A DNA stretch of 11,645 bases from CAG-390 sp964590755 (GTDB lineage: Bacteria > Bacillota > Clostridia > Oscillospirales > CAG-272). The translations under genes were made by a program, and so were the position numbers. A model generated the notes under the pieces. It was not told the origin of the DNA and did no database searches. It worked only from the letters and a program-made list of their open reading frames with translations. Shown piece by piece: positions 1 to 6,566 of this stretch. The stretch spans positions 1-11,645 of the forward strand of contig CAZPYK010000051.1 in the NCBI GenBank assembly GCA_964590755.1, given 5' to 3'. Every line of letters begins with the position of its first letter. Position 1 is the stretch's first letter.

Positions 1-39
1 CTTTTGTCCGTTTTTTGTTCCAAAAGGGGATTTTTCTGT

Positions 40-90
40 GGCACTGCCTCTTTTCTTCACGGTAAGGGGATTTTACTTTGGCAACTTACC
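40..90 (+). repeat. Left copy of 51-bp inverted repeat, part of a 40-bp-period element
   Basis: This 51-bp stretch reappears in reverse complement at 11595-11645 with a single mismatch (T at 56 here). The element seems to start further left: a 19-nt motif at 25-43 (AGGGGATTTTTCTGTGGCA) recurs at 65-83 with two changes, exactly 40 bp on. Its inner edge is GGTAAG (61-66) paired with CTTACC (85-90), which could form a stem. No gene is visible in it. It may be a dispersed intergenic repeat or the end of an element; no transposase is present to decide. Confidence 0.85.
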
Positions 91-133
91 CGGGTTTTCA
101 AAGATGCGTAATCCGTTACCATTATTATAGGTG

Positions 134-173
134 ACGGAGCCGAAACTCATGCGAGCCTCGACTCCGTTTTTTT
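134..173 (+). terminator. Intrinsic terminator reading rightward
   Basis: ACGGAG (134-139) pairs with CTCCGT (162-167). Inside it CGA pairs with TCG and CTC with GAG around an ATGC loop, separated by small symmetric internal loops. A run of seven T (167-173) follows on the plus strand. It would stop transcripts entering from the left before they run antisense into cotJC. On the minus strand no T-tract follows, so it is not an obvious end for the cotJ operon. An overlapping hairpin at 113-137 competes with its 5' arm. Confidence 0.6.
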
Positions 174-181
174 CTTTGCTC

Positions 182-796
182 TTACTCCTTAAAAACGCCC
201 TTGGTGTCAAAGGACGGATTAAATGCGTAAAAATTTTTGCTGTTAAGAGTATCCTGCACATTGCGCAGAGCGTCGCAAAATCTTTGATAATGAACTATCT
301 CGCGTTCGCGCAAAAAGCGTATCGGATCGAGCACATCCGGGTCGTCGGTAAGACGAAGAATGTTATCGTATGTCACTCTTGCCTTTTGCTCGGCGCTGAG
401 GTCCTCGTTGAGGTCTGCGATGGGGTCTCCCTTTACTCCTATATATTTCATATCATTCGGTACGCCGGCCGCAGATGCGGGATAGATGCCGGTGGTGTGA
501 TCGACAAAATATGCAGCATAGGGGCTGCTCAGTATCTGCTCGGGCTTCAACTCACGTGTGAGCTGATATACTATAGCCGCTACCATCTCTATATGCCCCA
601 ATTCCTCGGTGCCGATATCGGTAAGAAGACCTATGGTCTCGTTTGTCGGCATGGTGTAGCGTTGATTCAAATATCGCATCGAAGCTCCGAGTTCGCCGTC
701 GGGACCGCCGACTTGCGATATAATGAGTGATGCAAGTGTGGGGTTCGGATTCTTGATCTTTACCGGATATTGCAGTTTTCTGTCATAAAGAAACAT
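182..796 (-). CDS. cotJC: CotJC, manganese-catalase-like spore coat protein
   Basis: 204 residues, matching the usual CotJC length. CotJC belongs to the dimanganese catalase family and sits in the inner spore coat; the catalytic reaction of the family is disproportionation of hydrogen peroxide. All five expected metal ligands can be placed: E35, E65, H68 (in EELGHIEM), E136 and H169 (in REREIVHYQRF). It lacks the long C-terminal extension of the larger manganese catalases, as is normal for CotJC. The ATG at 796 follows an AGGGGG ribosome binding site, 12 bp after the cotJB stop, so the two genes are in one transcript. It is the last gene of the cotJABC operon. Peroxide activity is inferred from the ligands. 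Confidence 0.95.
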   Translation of the reverse strand: MFLYDRKLQYPVKIKNPNPTLASLIISQVGGPDGELGASMRYLNQRYTMPTNETIGLLTDIGTEELGHIEMVAAIVYQLTRELKPEQILSSPYAAYFVDHTTGIYPASAAGVPNDMKYIGVKGDPIADLNEDLSAEQKARVTYDNILRLTDDPDVLDPIRFLREREIVHYQRFCDALRNVQDTLNSKNFYAFNPSFDTKGVFKE

Positions 797-808
797 CTTT
801 TTTCCCCC

Positions 809-1132
809 TTACGAGCCGTTGCTTTGCCATTGCCACGGCCACGGTGTGTTCGTATTGTCGGCTTTCGTAATTCCGTACATTGTAAGTGCGCCGTATTTCG
901 CCTCGTAGTTTTCGCACAGCTCACGTCTTTCGCGATTCTTTTCGACAATATAATCCAAAGCCTCTTTACAATCCGGATAGACATCAAGATAAAGCACGGC
1001 ATCGAGTATGGCAAAATCCGTTCTGCGCAGGTCTTCAAGCATCTCATCGCGTGCGCACGAGCAGGCTGTTTTGCCAAGTTCGCCGTTTGTTCGCACCGTA
1101 CGATACGGTGAATACATCACTCTGTTATCCAT
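809..1132 (-). CDS. cotJB: CotJB, spore coat assembly protein
   Basis: 107 residues from the ATG at 1132. This start is chosen because a GGAGG site lies about 11 bp upstream; a GTG four codons earlier overlaps that site. The CotJB core runs from about residue 35 to 88 (LRRTDFAILDAVLYLD, then an acidic and basic helix, then YEAKYGALTMYG), and the family's tryptophan/proline tail is present as WPWQW at 98-102. CotJB is a small coat protein encoded with CotJA and CotJC; its biochemical role is not established. It overlaps the end of cotJA by 8 bp and lies 12 bp before cotJC, which suggests coupled translation. Confidence 0.9.
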   Translation of the reverse strand: MDNRVMYSPYRTVRTNGELGKTACSCARDEMLEDLRRTDFAILDAVLYLDVYPDCKEALDYIVEKNRERRELCENYEAKYGALTMYGITKADNTNTPWPWQWQSNGS

Positions 1133-1451
1133 GTCTGTTTGCACCTCCGCATTGCGTGCCGACGCTCAAAAGCGGCAGATCGAGCTCGGCAAAGATCGTT
1201 CCTCTTTCAAGCGCCGTTTTCGGTTCATAAATTTCGGTAAAGCGCTGCAACGGAGCATATACCATTGCGAGCGGCAGGTCTTCAAGCCCCATGCCGCCCT
1301 CGCCGGCGGTGCCGCAGCCGACACCGCCGGCGTCTCGGCGCGATACATTGTCGCCTCGTCTGTCGGCGGCAGAGCGTGCGGAGCTTCCTCCGTTGCCGCA
1401 GGTGTTCGTTCGACAGGCGGGATTGCCGTAATAATAATTATTATTTCTCAC
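1125..1451 (-). CDS. cotJA: CotJA, spore coat associated protein, with a long N-terminal extension
   Basis: The C-terminal half is recognisable CotJA: LAMVYAPLQRF followed by YEPKTALERGTIFAELDLPL (about residues 61-94 from the GTG at 1451). CotJA is thought to be needed for coat assembly of CotJC. The start is uncertain. The GTG at 1451 gives 108 residues beginning MRNNNYYYGNP but has no close ribosome site. A GTG at 1514 would add 21 residues rich in arginine, and an ATG at 1292 (55 residues) has GAGGG four bases upstream. The extension is rich in Asn/Tyr, then Gly/Arg/Cys, and is longer than the usual CotJA leader. It is first in the operon, downstream of a sigma-E-like promoter. Confidence 0.8.
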   Translation of the reverse strand: MRNNNYYYGNPACRTNTCGNGGSSARSAADRRGDNVSRRDAGGVGCGTAGEGGMGLEDLPLAMVYAPLQRFTEIYEPKTALERGTIFAELDLPLLSVGTQCGGANRHG

Positions 1452-1462
1452 CGTAAAATGTG

Positions 1463-1506
1463 CGGTCGTTATCGACCGTATCCTTTCCCGAGCGCGTTTG
1501 CGCTCG
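1463..1506 (-). other. Two leader hairpins ahead of cotJA
   Basis: On the minus strand two perfect stems follow each other: CGAGCGC/GCGCTCG around a 4-base loop (1489-1506), and CGGTCG/CGACCG around ATAA (1463-1478). Between them lies GGGAAAGGATA (about 1479-1489), the only Shine-Dalgarno-like sequence before the GTG at 1451. The second hairpin separates that site from the start codon and could bring them together when folded. The stems are seen directly; the role in translation is inference. Confidence 0.5.
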
Positions 1507-1514
1507 ATATGCAC

Positions 1515-1546
1515 AAGGAAGCACCGACCGCGGTCGGTGCTTCCTT
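1515..1546. repeat. Perfect 32-bp palindrome in the cotJ leader
   Basis: AAGGAAGCACCGACCG is followed at once by its exact reverse complement, giving 16-bp arms with no spacer. Read on the minus strand it begins 3 bp after the proposed sigma-E -10 box and would form the very 5' end of the cotJ mRNA. It could instead be the terminator for the gene ending at 1629, but neither strand has a convincing T-tract beyond TTCCTT. A protein binding site is a third option. Confidence 0.7.
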
Positions 1547-1549
1547 AAA

Positions 1550-1577
1550 AGTATATGCTTGTGTGCAAAAAATGTCA
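1550..1577 (-). promoter_or_regulatory. Candidate sigma-E sporulation promoter for cotJABC
   Basis: On the minus strand TGACATT (1571-1577) lies 13 bp before CATATACT (1550-1557). The -10 matches seven of eight positions of the sigma-E consensus CATACAMT and the -35 matches five of seven of KMATATT. B. subtilis cotJ is a sigma-E regulon operon, which agrees. No sigma-A promoter is apparent in this gap. Confidence 0.55.
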
Positions 1578-1628
1578 CATATCGTCGTCGAGACTTCGGA
1601 CTTCGGAATGCTTGGGAGGTGTTGCAGA

Positions 1629-2195
1629 TTATTTTTCGCTTTTTCCGTCGATCGAAACGACGTTGATCTCTCGGGCGGAATGCGTCAATGCCGTAAGCAC
1701 GTCGGCAAAATGATCGGGATCGTCATAATCGTCGTCATTGATATAATATTTCTTGTCGTGATATCCCGCCGCTTTGCTGTATGCCGTCTTGACACCTATA
1801 TATGCCAATCTGCCGTCCACGGCGATCAAAAGCTCTGTGTCGCGGCTTTCGTCGAATCTTTCAAGTATCTCTACCGCGGAATGCCGTTTGGTTACAAGTT
1901 CGGACGGATTTCGCTCAAGCATCTTCGCTCTTTCGCGATTTTCCGCGACAAAGCCCAGCTCTCCGACCGCAACACATATTATATATGCGTTGACAAAGGA
2001 AAGAAGCAATCCCACCAGGGATATCACCGCCTCAACGCGGCTGTCGGACGGCTCCCAAAAGGTCTTCCATGTTATCGCAACGGCTATTACGGCGAGCGAG
2101 AGCACGATCTTTATTATCGGCATGAAATATGTTTTGTATTTCGTGTTGACTCTCAGCGGATCATGATGCTTAAGATGCTTGTTCGCAAGATTCAT
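1629..2195 (-). CDS. Unrecognised membrane protein with two transmembrane helices
   Basis: 188 residues that I do not recognise. Two hydrophobic segments, about 24-43 (MPIIKIVLSLAVIAVAITW) and 55-79 (AVISLVGLLLSFVNAYIICVAVG), form a hairpin near the N-terminus. A soluble C-terminal part of roughly 108 residues follows, with a mixed alpha/beta look (ELLIAVDGRLAYIGV at 121-135) and a strongly acidic patch DDDYDDPD at 154-161 that might bind cations. The N-terminus is basic and His-rich. The ATG at 2195 has only a distant AAAGGA upstream. It has its own promoter at 2289-2317, so it is probably transcribed apart from the ABC operon, although it follows it on the same strand. Confidence 0.75.
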   Translation of the reverse strand: MNLANKHLKHHDPLRVNTKYKTYFMPIIKIVLSLAVIAVAITWKTFWEPSDSRVEAVISLVGLLLSFVNAYIICVAVGELGFVAENRERAKMLERNPSELVTKRHSAVEILERFDESRDTELLIAVDGRLAYIGVKTAYSKAAGYHDKKYYINDDDYDDPDHFADVLTALTHSAREINVVSIDGKSEK

Positions 2196-2288
2196 TTCTT
2201 TGTGACCGTTCCTTTTTGCTTTTGCGCACGGCTCGGTGCAGTGAGCGCTTTAAAAGAGATCATTACCTGCCGCTTATTTACTTATTTA

Positions 2289-2317
2289 ATTATAAACTAT
2301 TGCGTCGAAAAAATCAA
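2289..2317 (-). promoter_or_regulatory. Sigma-A promoter for the gene at 1629-2195
   Basis: On the minus strand TTGATT (2312-2317), a 17-bp spacer, then TATAAT (2289-2294). The -10 is perfect and the -35 matches four of six. It lies 36 bp after the end of the upstream ABC gene, about 94 bp before the ATG. No clear terminator for the ABC operon was seen between 2318 and 2353, so read-through is possible. Confidence 0.65.
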
Positions 2318-2353
2318 GAGGTACGAGCGAGTTATACAGATCATTTTGGTTTT

Positions 2354-4162
2354 TTATGCAAATTGGCTGTTGTAAAGCTCCGCGTATGCGCCGCCGGCGG
2401 CGAGCAGCGTTGCGTGATCGCCCTGTTCGATGATATTTCCGTTTTGCATCAGCAGAATGTTGTCGGCGTCCACGATGGTAGACAAGCGGTGCGCGATAAC
2501 AAAGCTCGTTCTGCCTTTCATCAGAGCCTTCATTGCCTTACCTATCTCTATTTCGGTTCTGGTATCCACCGAAGATGTGGCTTCATCCAAAATCAAAATA
2601 GCCGGGTCGCAAAGAAAGACTCTTGCAATCGTCAGAAGCTGACGCTGACCTATAGATATGTTCTCCGCATCGTTTGTCAGCATGGTATCGTATCCGTGCG
2701 GAAGAGTGCGTATGAAGAAATCCGCACGCGCCGCTTTTGCCGCCGCTCGTATTTCTTCCGGTGTAGCGTCCGGCTTACCGTAGGCGATATTCTCGGCTAT
2801 CGTGCCCTCAAAGAGCCACGTGTCCTGAAGCACCATGCCGAAATGACTGCGCAGATGGCTGCGCGTCATTTTATCGGTTGAAACTCCGTCAAGCACGATC
2901 TTGCCGTCGTTTGCCTCGTAAAAACGCATCAGCAGGTTTACCAAGGTCGTTTTTCCGGCTCCCGTGCTGCCGACGATGGCGATCTTTTGTCCCGGCTCGA
3001 CATTGAAGCTGACATCCGACATAAGTATTTTGTCGGGCTCATATCCGAAACGGACATGAGAAAACTCAACCTCTCCGCGAGCCGTGTCAAGGCTTTTCGG
3101 CTCGGCCGGATCTTCGGGCATTTCACTTTCGTCAAGCAATTCGTATACACGCTCCATGGATGCCAGCGCCGACTGCATGGAGCTTGTCATATAAGAGACC
3201 TCGGTTATCGGATCTCCCGCCATGTTCATATACTGGAAAAAAGCTTGAAATGCGCCGGGCGTCATATTGCCGCGCAACAGCATTCCGCCGCCCAGTACGG
3301 CAATGCTCACCATACCGAATTGATTGACAAGCCTTGTTGCCGGCATGACGGCGTTCATCATAAAATCTGTCTTTTCGGAGGATCTTGCCAGCCGCTCGGC
3401 GGATGCGTGCAGCTTTTGTGAGCTTTTTTCTTCATAATTAAAAGCCTTTATGACCATGCGCCCACTGTATGATTCTTCAACAAGACCGTTCAGCTCTCCC
3501 ACCGCTTTCTGCCTGTCGGCGGCATAGCGTAAGGTGCGACGGGAAACAAAATTGGTTATAAGTGCCGAAATTCCGACAAATCCGAAGAATACCAGCGTCA
3601 GCAGTGCGCTGTAGCGAAGCATTATCACCACCGAGCCGATGACGGTTCCGATCGATGTCAGCAGTCTGATAAGACCGGTCTGCAGTACCTCCGATACCTT
3701 GTCGAGATCGTTGGTAACGCGACTCATCACCTCGCCGACCTGATGACGATCGAAATATGACAGCGGAAGCCTGTTCAGCTTTTTTGCCATATCACCGCGT
3801 ATCTGATAATTCAGCTTTTCCGCAAAATCCGCCATCAAAAAGCTTTGCATGGTGTAGACCGCACCCGCAGCCGCATATGTCAATAGCAACAGTACCACTT
3901 GTCTGCCGCCGTGTTCCCATGTCATCTTAAAGGCTTCTCCGAGCGAACGCAGCTCGGTTATACGATTCCAGATAGCATCGACAGCCTCGGCGGTGTAGAG
4001 CGGTGCCAAAATGTTCAGGACACTGTATACGACGACCGATAATATTACAATTATCAAGCGCACGCGCTGTCTGCCGAGCGAGCCGAGAAAACGCTTCAAC
4101 GTTTTTTTGGCATCTTTGGCTGTTTCAAATTCATCCTCGCCGTAAAGCTCGAGCTCATCCAT
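2354..4162 (-). CDS. ABC exporter half, subunit with consensus Walker B and variant signature
   Basis: 602 residues: a six-helix transmembrane domain (about 35-340) and a nucleotide-binding domain (about 362-602). Seen directly: Walker A GSTGAGKTT 398-406, Q-loop Q446, signature ISIGQ 502-506, Walker B ILILDE with catalytic E527, switch H558. The signature departs from SGGQ while Walker B and the switch His are intact. This is the complement of its neighbour, as in TM287/288- or BmrCD-type heterodimeric multidrug exporters. The N-terminus carries an acidic extension of about 18 residues. The start overlaps the upstream ABC gene by 8 bp and has GGGAGG eight bases before the ATG. The substrate cannot be read from sequence; drug, lipid or peptide export are all possible. 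Confidence 0.93.
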   Translation of the reverse strand: MDELELYGEDEFETAKDAKKTLKRFLGSLGRQRVRLIIVILSVVVYSVLNILAPLYTAEAVDAIWNRITELRSLGEAFKMTWEHGGRQVVLLLLTYAAAGAVYTMQSFLMADFAEKLNYQIRGDMAKKLNRLPLSYFDRHQVGEVMSRVTNDLDKVSEVLQTGLIRLLTSIGTVIGSVVIMLRYSALLTLVFFGFVGISALITNFVSRRTLRYAADRQKAVGELNGLVEESYSGRMVIKAFNYEEKSSQKLHASAERLARSSEKTDFMMNAVMPATRLVNQFGMVSIAVLGGGMLLRGNMTPGAFQAFFQYMNMAGDPITEVSYMTSSMQSALASMERVYELLDESEMPEDPAEPKSLDTARGEVEFSHVRFGYEPDKILMSDVSFNVEPGQKIAIVGSTGAGKTTLVNLLMRFYEANDGKIVLDGVSTDKMTRSHLRSHFGMVLQDTWLFEGTIAENIAYGKPDATPEEIRAAAKAARADFFIRTLPHGYDTMLTNDAENISIGQRQLLTIARVFLCDPAILILDEATSSVDTRTEIEIGKAMKALMKGRTSFVIAHRLSTIVDADNILLMQNGNIIEQGDHATLLAAGGAYAELYNSQFA

Positions 4163-5882
4163 TGTATTCGCCTCCCTTCATTTGAGACTTGACTATATCG
4201 CGATATATCTCGCAGGTTTTCAGCAGCTCCTCGTGCCGCCCCTTGCCCACTATCTCGCCGTCGTTCAGAACGATTATCTGATCGGCATGCAATATGGTGC
4301 TTATGCGCTGGGCAATTATCAAGACTGCCGAGTCCTTGACCTCATCCTTGAGCGCACTGCGCAGTGCGGCGTCGGTTTTGAAGTCCAGTGCCGAAAAGCT
4401 GTCGTCAAACACATAAAGCGTGGCTTTCTTTGCCAGCGCTCTGGCGATCGACAGCCTTTGTCTTTGTCCGCCCGAGAAATTTGTGCCGCCCTGTGCCACG
4501 GGAGAATCCAATCCCTGCGGAAGCTCTAATACAAAATCCGATTGCGCAACATGCACGGCATGGCGCAGTTCTTCATCCGTCGCACCGAGATTGCCGTAGC
4601 GCAGATTCTCCGCTATCGTGCCGGAAAAGAGCCATGCCTTTTGTGGCACATATGATATCGCGTCGCGGATATCCTTTTGGGAAAGCTCGCGCAGATCCTT
4701 GCCGTGTAGTGCTATCCTGCCGCCGGTAACATCATGATAGCGCAGCAGCAGCTTCGTTATTGTGGATTTTCCGCTTCCGGTTCCGCCTATGACCGCCGTG
4801 GTCTCTCCCTTGCGACAGGTGAAGGACAGCCCTTTGAGCGTTTCCTTATCCGCATCGGAAAAGCAGAAGGACACATCCTCAAAGGAGAGTATTTCATTGT
4901 CGTCGGTCGCGGAGAGCGTTTCTCTCCCGTCGGTGATCTCGGGCTTCATGTTCAACACGGCGGCAACACGCTTTATGCAGGTCAAGGCGCGGGGGAACAT
5001 TATTATTGTCATCTGCGCCATCATGACGTAAAGCAATATCCATATGGCGTATTCCGAGACCGATGTGATATCTCCGATGAGCATATTGCCCGCTCCGACC
5101 GAATTGCCGCCAAAGTAAACGACTGCCACGATAAGCAGATTTATTGCCACATTGGCAAGGCAATCGAGCCCCGCAAAAAGATAATTTGCTTTGATGGAGG
5201 AGCCGGCATATTCATCAAAGGTGCGGTTCATGCGCGCGGTCTCGTGCTTTTCCTTGTTGAAGGCGCGTATTACGCGAACTCCGGTAATATTTTCGCGCAA
5301 AACAACATTCATACGATCGAGAAAGCGCTGCAGCTTGTCAAATATCGGCGCGGCCTTACGCATTATCAACAGTGCCGCCAGCAGAACGAATATCGTTCCG
5401 CACAATATCAGTAAGCCCATTTGAGCGTTGATGCGGAAGGCGAGCAGTACCCCCAGCACGCATATCATCGGCACCGGCAGTATCATCTGAACGAAGCTCA
5501 CAAAAGCCTGTTGGATGATATTTACGTCATTCAGTGTGCGAGTGACCATGGATGCCGTCCCGAAGACCTCAAAATCAGATGCCGAAAAGGCGAGAGAGCG
5601 GTCATAGACCGCTACGCGCAGGTCACGGCCGAGATCGGCGGACAACTTGGCGCAGATATGGCTTCCGAGTACCGACAGCGCGCCGGCGATCAGAGCAATG
5701 CCCAGCATAAGCGCACCCTTGCGCAGTAATAGATATGTTTCGCCACCCTCGATGGCAATGTTTATCATATCGGCTGTCACCGTGGGGATGAGCAAAGATC
5801 CTGCCACATCCGCCAACGTAACAAGCAAAAGAAGTGCAAATTGCTTGCGATATGGTTTTAAAAAGGATAATACCGTTTTCAT
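4155..5882 (-). CDS. ABC exporter half, subunit with degenerate catalytic residues
   Basis: 575 residues: a six-helix transmembrane domain (about 15-310) and a nucleotide-binding domain (about 330-575). Walker A GGTGSGKST is at 366-374, Q-loop Q414, and the canonical signature FSGGQ at 469-473. Walker B reads VFDDS, placing Asp (D494) where the catalytic Glu normally sits, and the switch His is Gln (Q525 in IAQRIST). The same Asp and Gln changes define the degenerate site of the TM287 subunit of TM287/288. With the downstream subunit it should form a heterodimer with one active and one regulatory ATP site. The ATG overlaps the MarR stop in an ATGA and has no close ribosome site, so translation is probably coupled. 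Confidence 0.93.
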   Translation of the reverse strand: MKTVLSFLKPYRKQFALLLLVTLADVAGSLLIPTVTADMINIAIEGGETYLLLRKGALMLGIALIAGALSVLGSHICAKLSADLGRDLRVAVYDRSLAFSASDFEVFGTASMVTRTLNDVNIIQQAFVSFVQMILPVPMICVLGVLLAFRINAQMGLLILCGTIFVLLAALLIMRKAAPIFDKLQRFLDRMNVVLRENITGVRVIRAFNKEKHETARMNRTFDEYAGSSIKANYLFAGLDCLANVAINLLIVAVVYFGGNSVGAGNMLIGDITSVSEYAIWILLYVMMAQMTIIMFPRALTCIKRVAAVLNMKPEITDGRETLSATDDNEILSFEDVSFCFSDADKETLKGLSFTCRKGETTAVIGGTGSGKSTITKLLLRYHDVTGGRIALHGKDLRELSQKDIRDAISYVPQKAWLFSGTIAENLRYGNLGATDEELRHAVHVAQSDFVLELPQGLDSPVAQGGTNFSGGQRQRLSIARALAKKATLYVFDDSFSALDFKTDAALRSALKDEVKDSAVLIIAQRISTILHADQIIVLNDGEIVGKGRHEELLKTCEIYRDIVKSQMKGGEYNG

Positions 5883-6352
5883 TTTTTGGATTCGTTTTTT
5901 TCTCCCATGATCTTTCCTATCTCTTCCTCAAAAAAAGAGATATGTTTTTTCATCAAATTCAGGAGCTGTGTTCGCTCCTCGGTACTCATTCGTCCGAGCG
6001 ATTGCTCTTCCGCGCGCATCAGCGGTAACATGCGTTCGCGGCAGATGCGCATGCCATCTTCGGTGAGCAGTATAGCCTTGCTGTTTCCAGAGCCGGGAAG
6101 CTGCTTAAGCTCCACCCAACCGTTTTTGACAAGAGTACCTACCGTATAGTTTATCGTTTGCTTCGGATAAGACCAGGTTGAAACAAGGTCGTTTTGCGTA
6201 ATGATTCGTTCGGTGTCTTCGTATAGTCCGTAAAGCACCCAAACGGCGGGGTCGGACAGCCCGACATGCACACCGTAGCGGTGGTACAGGTCATCCTCCT
6301 GCTTATAAAGCTGTGTCAGTTCGGAATTAAGTGCATGAATGCTTTTGTCCAT
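5879..6352 (-). CDS. MarR-family transcriptional regulator
   Basis: 157 residues with a winged helix-turn-helix at about 51-97: helix pair ITQNDLVSTWSYPKQTINYT, then VGTLVKNGWVEL and a wing around LPGSGNSKAILLT. Flanking helices would form the dimer interface. The ATG at 6352 is chosen because GGAGG lies seven bases upstream; an in-frame start at 6406 would lie upstream of the likely transcription start. It is first in a tight operon with two ABC exporter genes, the usual layout for a MarR protein that represses an efflux pump and is released by a small ligand. Two operator-like repeats on its own promoter support autoregulation. The ligand is unknown. Confidence 0.92.
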   Translation of the reverse strand: MDKSIHALNSELTQLYKQEDDLYHRYGVHVGLSDPAVWVLYGLYEDTERIITQNDLVSTWSYPKQTINYTVGTLVKNGWVELKQLPGSGNSKAILLTEDGMRICRERMLPLMRAEEQSLGRMSTEERTQLLNLMKKHISFFEEEIGKIMGEKNESKK

Positions 6353-6375
6353 CAAAGCTCCTCCTTTTTTGAAAA

Positions 6376-6416
6376 TCCCAAATCGGACTTGCACATTATA
6401 ATCCAATATCGGACTT
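6376..6416. promoter_or_regulatory. Two 15-bp operator-like repeats at the MarR promoter
   Basis: TCCCAAATCGGACTT (6376-6390) and TCCAATATCGGACTT (6402-6416) agree at 13 of 15 positions and start 26 bp apart, about 2.5 helical turns. Each has imperfect dyad symmetry of the form TCC...GGA. One fills the -35/-10 spacer, the other lies just past the -10 near the transcription start. The likely ligand is the MarR protein encoded immediately downstream. Confidence 0.65.
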
Positions 6417-6423
6417 TTGTCAA
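6395..6423 (-). promoter_or_regulatory. Consensus sigma-A promoter of the MarR-ABC operon
   Basis: On the minus strand TTGACA (6418-6423), a 17-bp spacer, then TATAAT (6395-6400). Both hexamers are perfect. Start of transcription should be near 6388, giving a leader of about 36 nt. Such a strong promoter fits tight repression through the overlapping repeats. Confidence 0.9.
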
Positions 6424-6475
6424 TAGGAAATCGAAAAATAATTTGATATTTTTTGCGTACGCGGACATGTGACCG

Positions 6476-6525
6476 AAAAAACTTGAGCCGCGGCGGACTT
6501 CCGTATCGGGAGTCTGCCGCGGCTC
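6476..6525 (-). terminator. Terminator of the beta-helix lipoprotein gene
   Basis: GAGCCGCGGC (6485-6494) pairs with GCCGCGGCTC (6516-6525), and the stem continues through GACT/AGTC and CC/GG to a 5-base loop. On the minus strand it is followed after three bases by six T (6476-6481). It lies about 40 bp past the stop codon at 6567 and insulates the strong MarR promoter downstream. The two inner mismatches are G-U pairs only in plus-strand RNA, where no T-tract of note follows. Confidence 0.8.
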
Positions 6526-6566
6526 TTTGGGCACGCAGCTCAATTGCGGCGGATGGGGTATCCGAC

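Noticed and set aside
25..90. CRISPR-like spacing of the 40-bp-period repeat
   Set aside because: Only two units are visible, the sequence between them is conserved in the other copy, and no cas gene is present.
1008..2375. A 455-codon open frame on the plus strand
   Set aside because: It runs antisense across cotJB, cotJA and the membrane protein, all with better motif, start-site and promoter support. It shows no recognisable domain.
4734..5414. A 226-codon plus-strand frame
   Set aside because: It is antisense to the exporter subunit with full ABC motifs and has no plausible start signal or domain.
6352..6406. N-terminal extension of the MarR protein from an ATG at 6406
   Set aside because: That ATG lies upstream of the likely transcription start of a perfect promoter, while the ATG at 6352 has a well-placed GGAGG.
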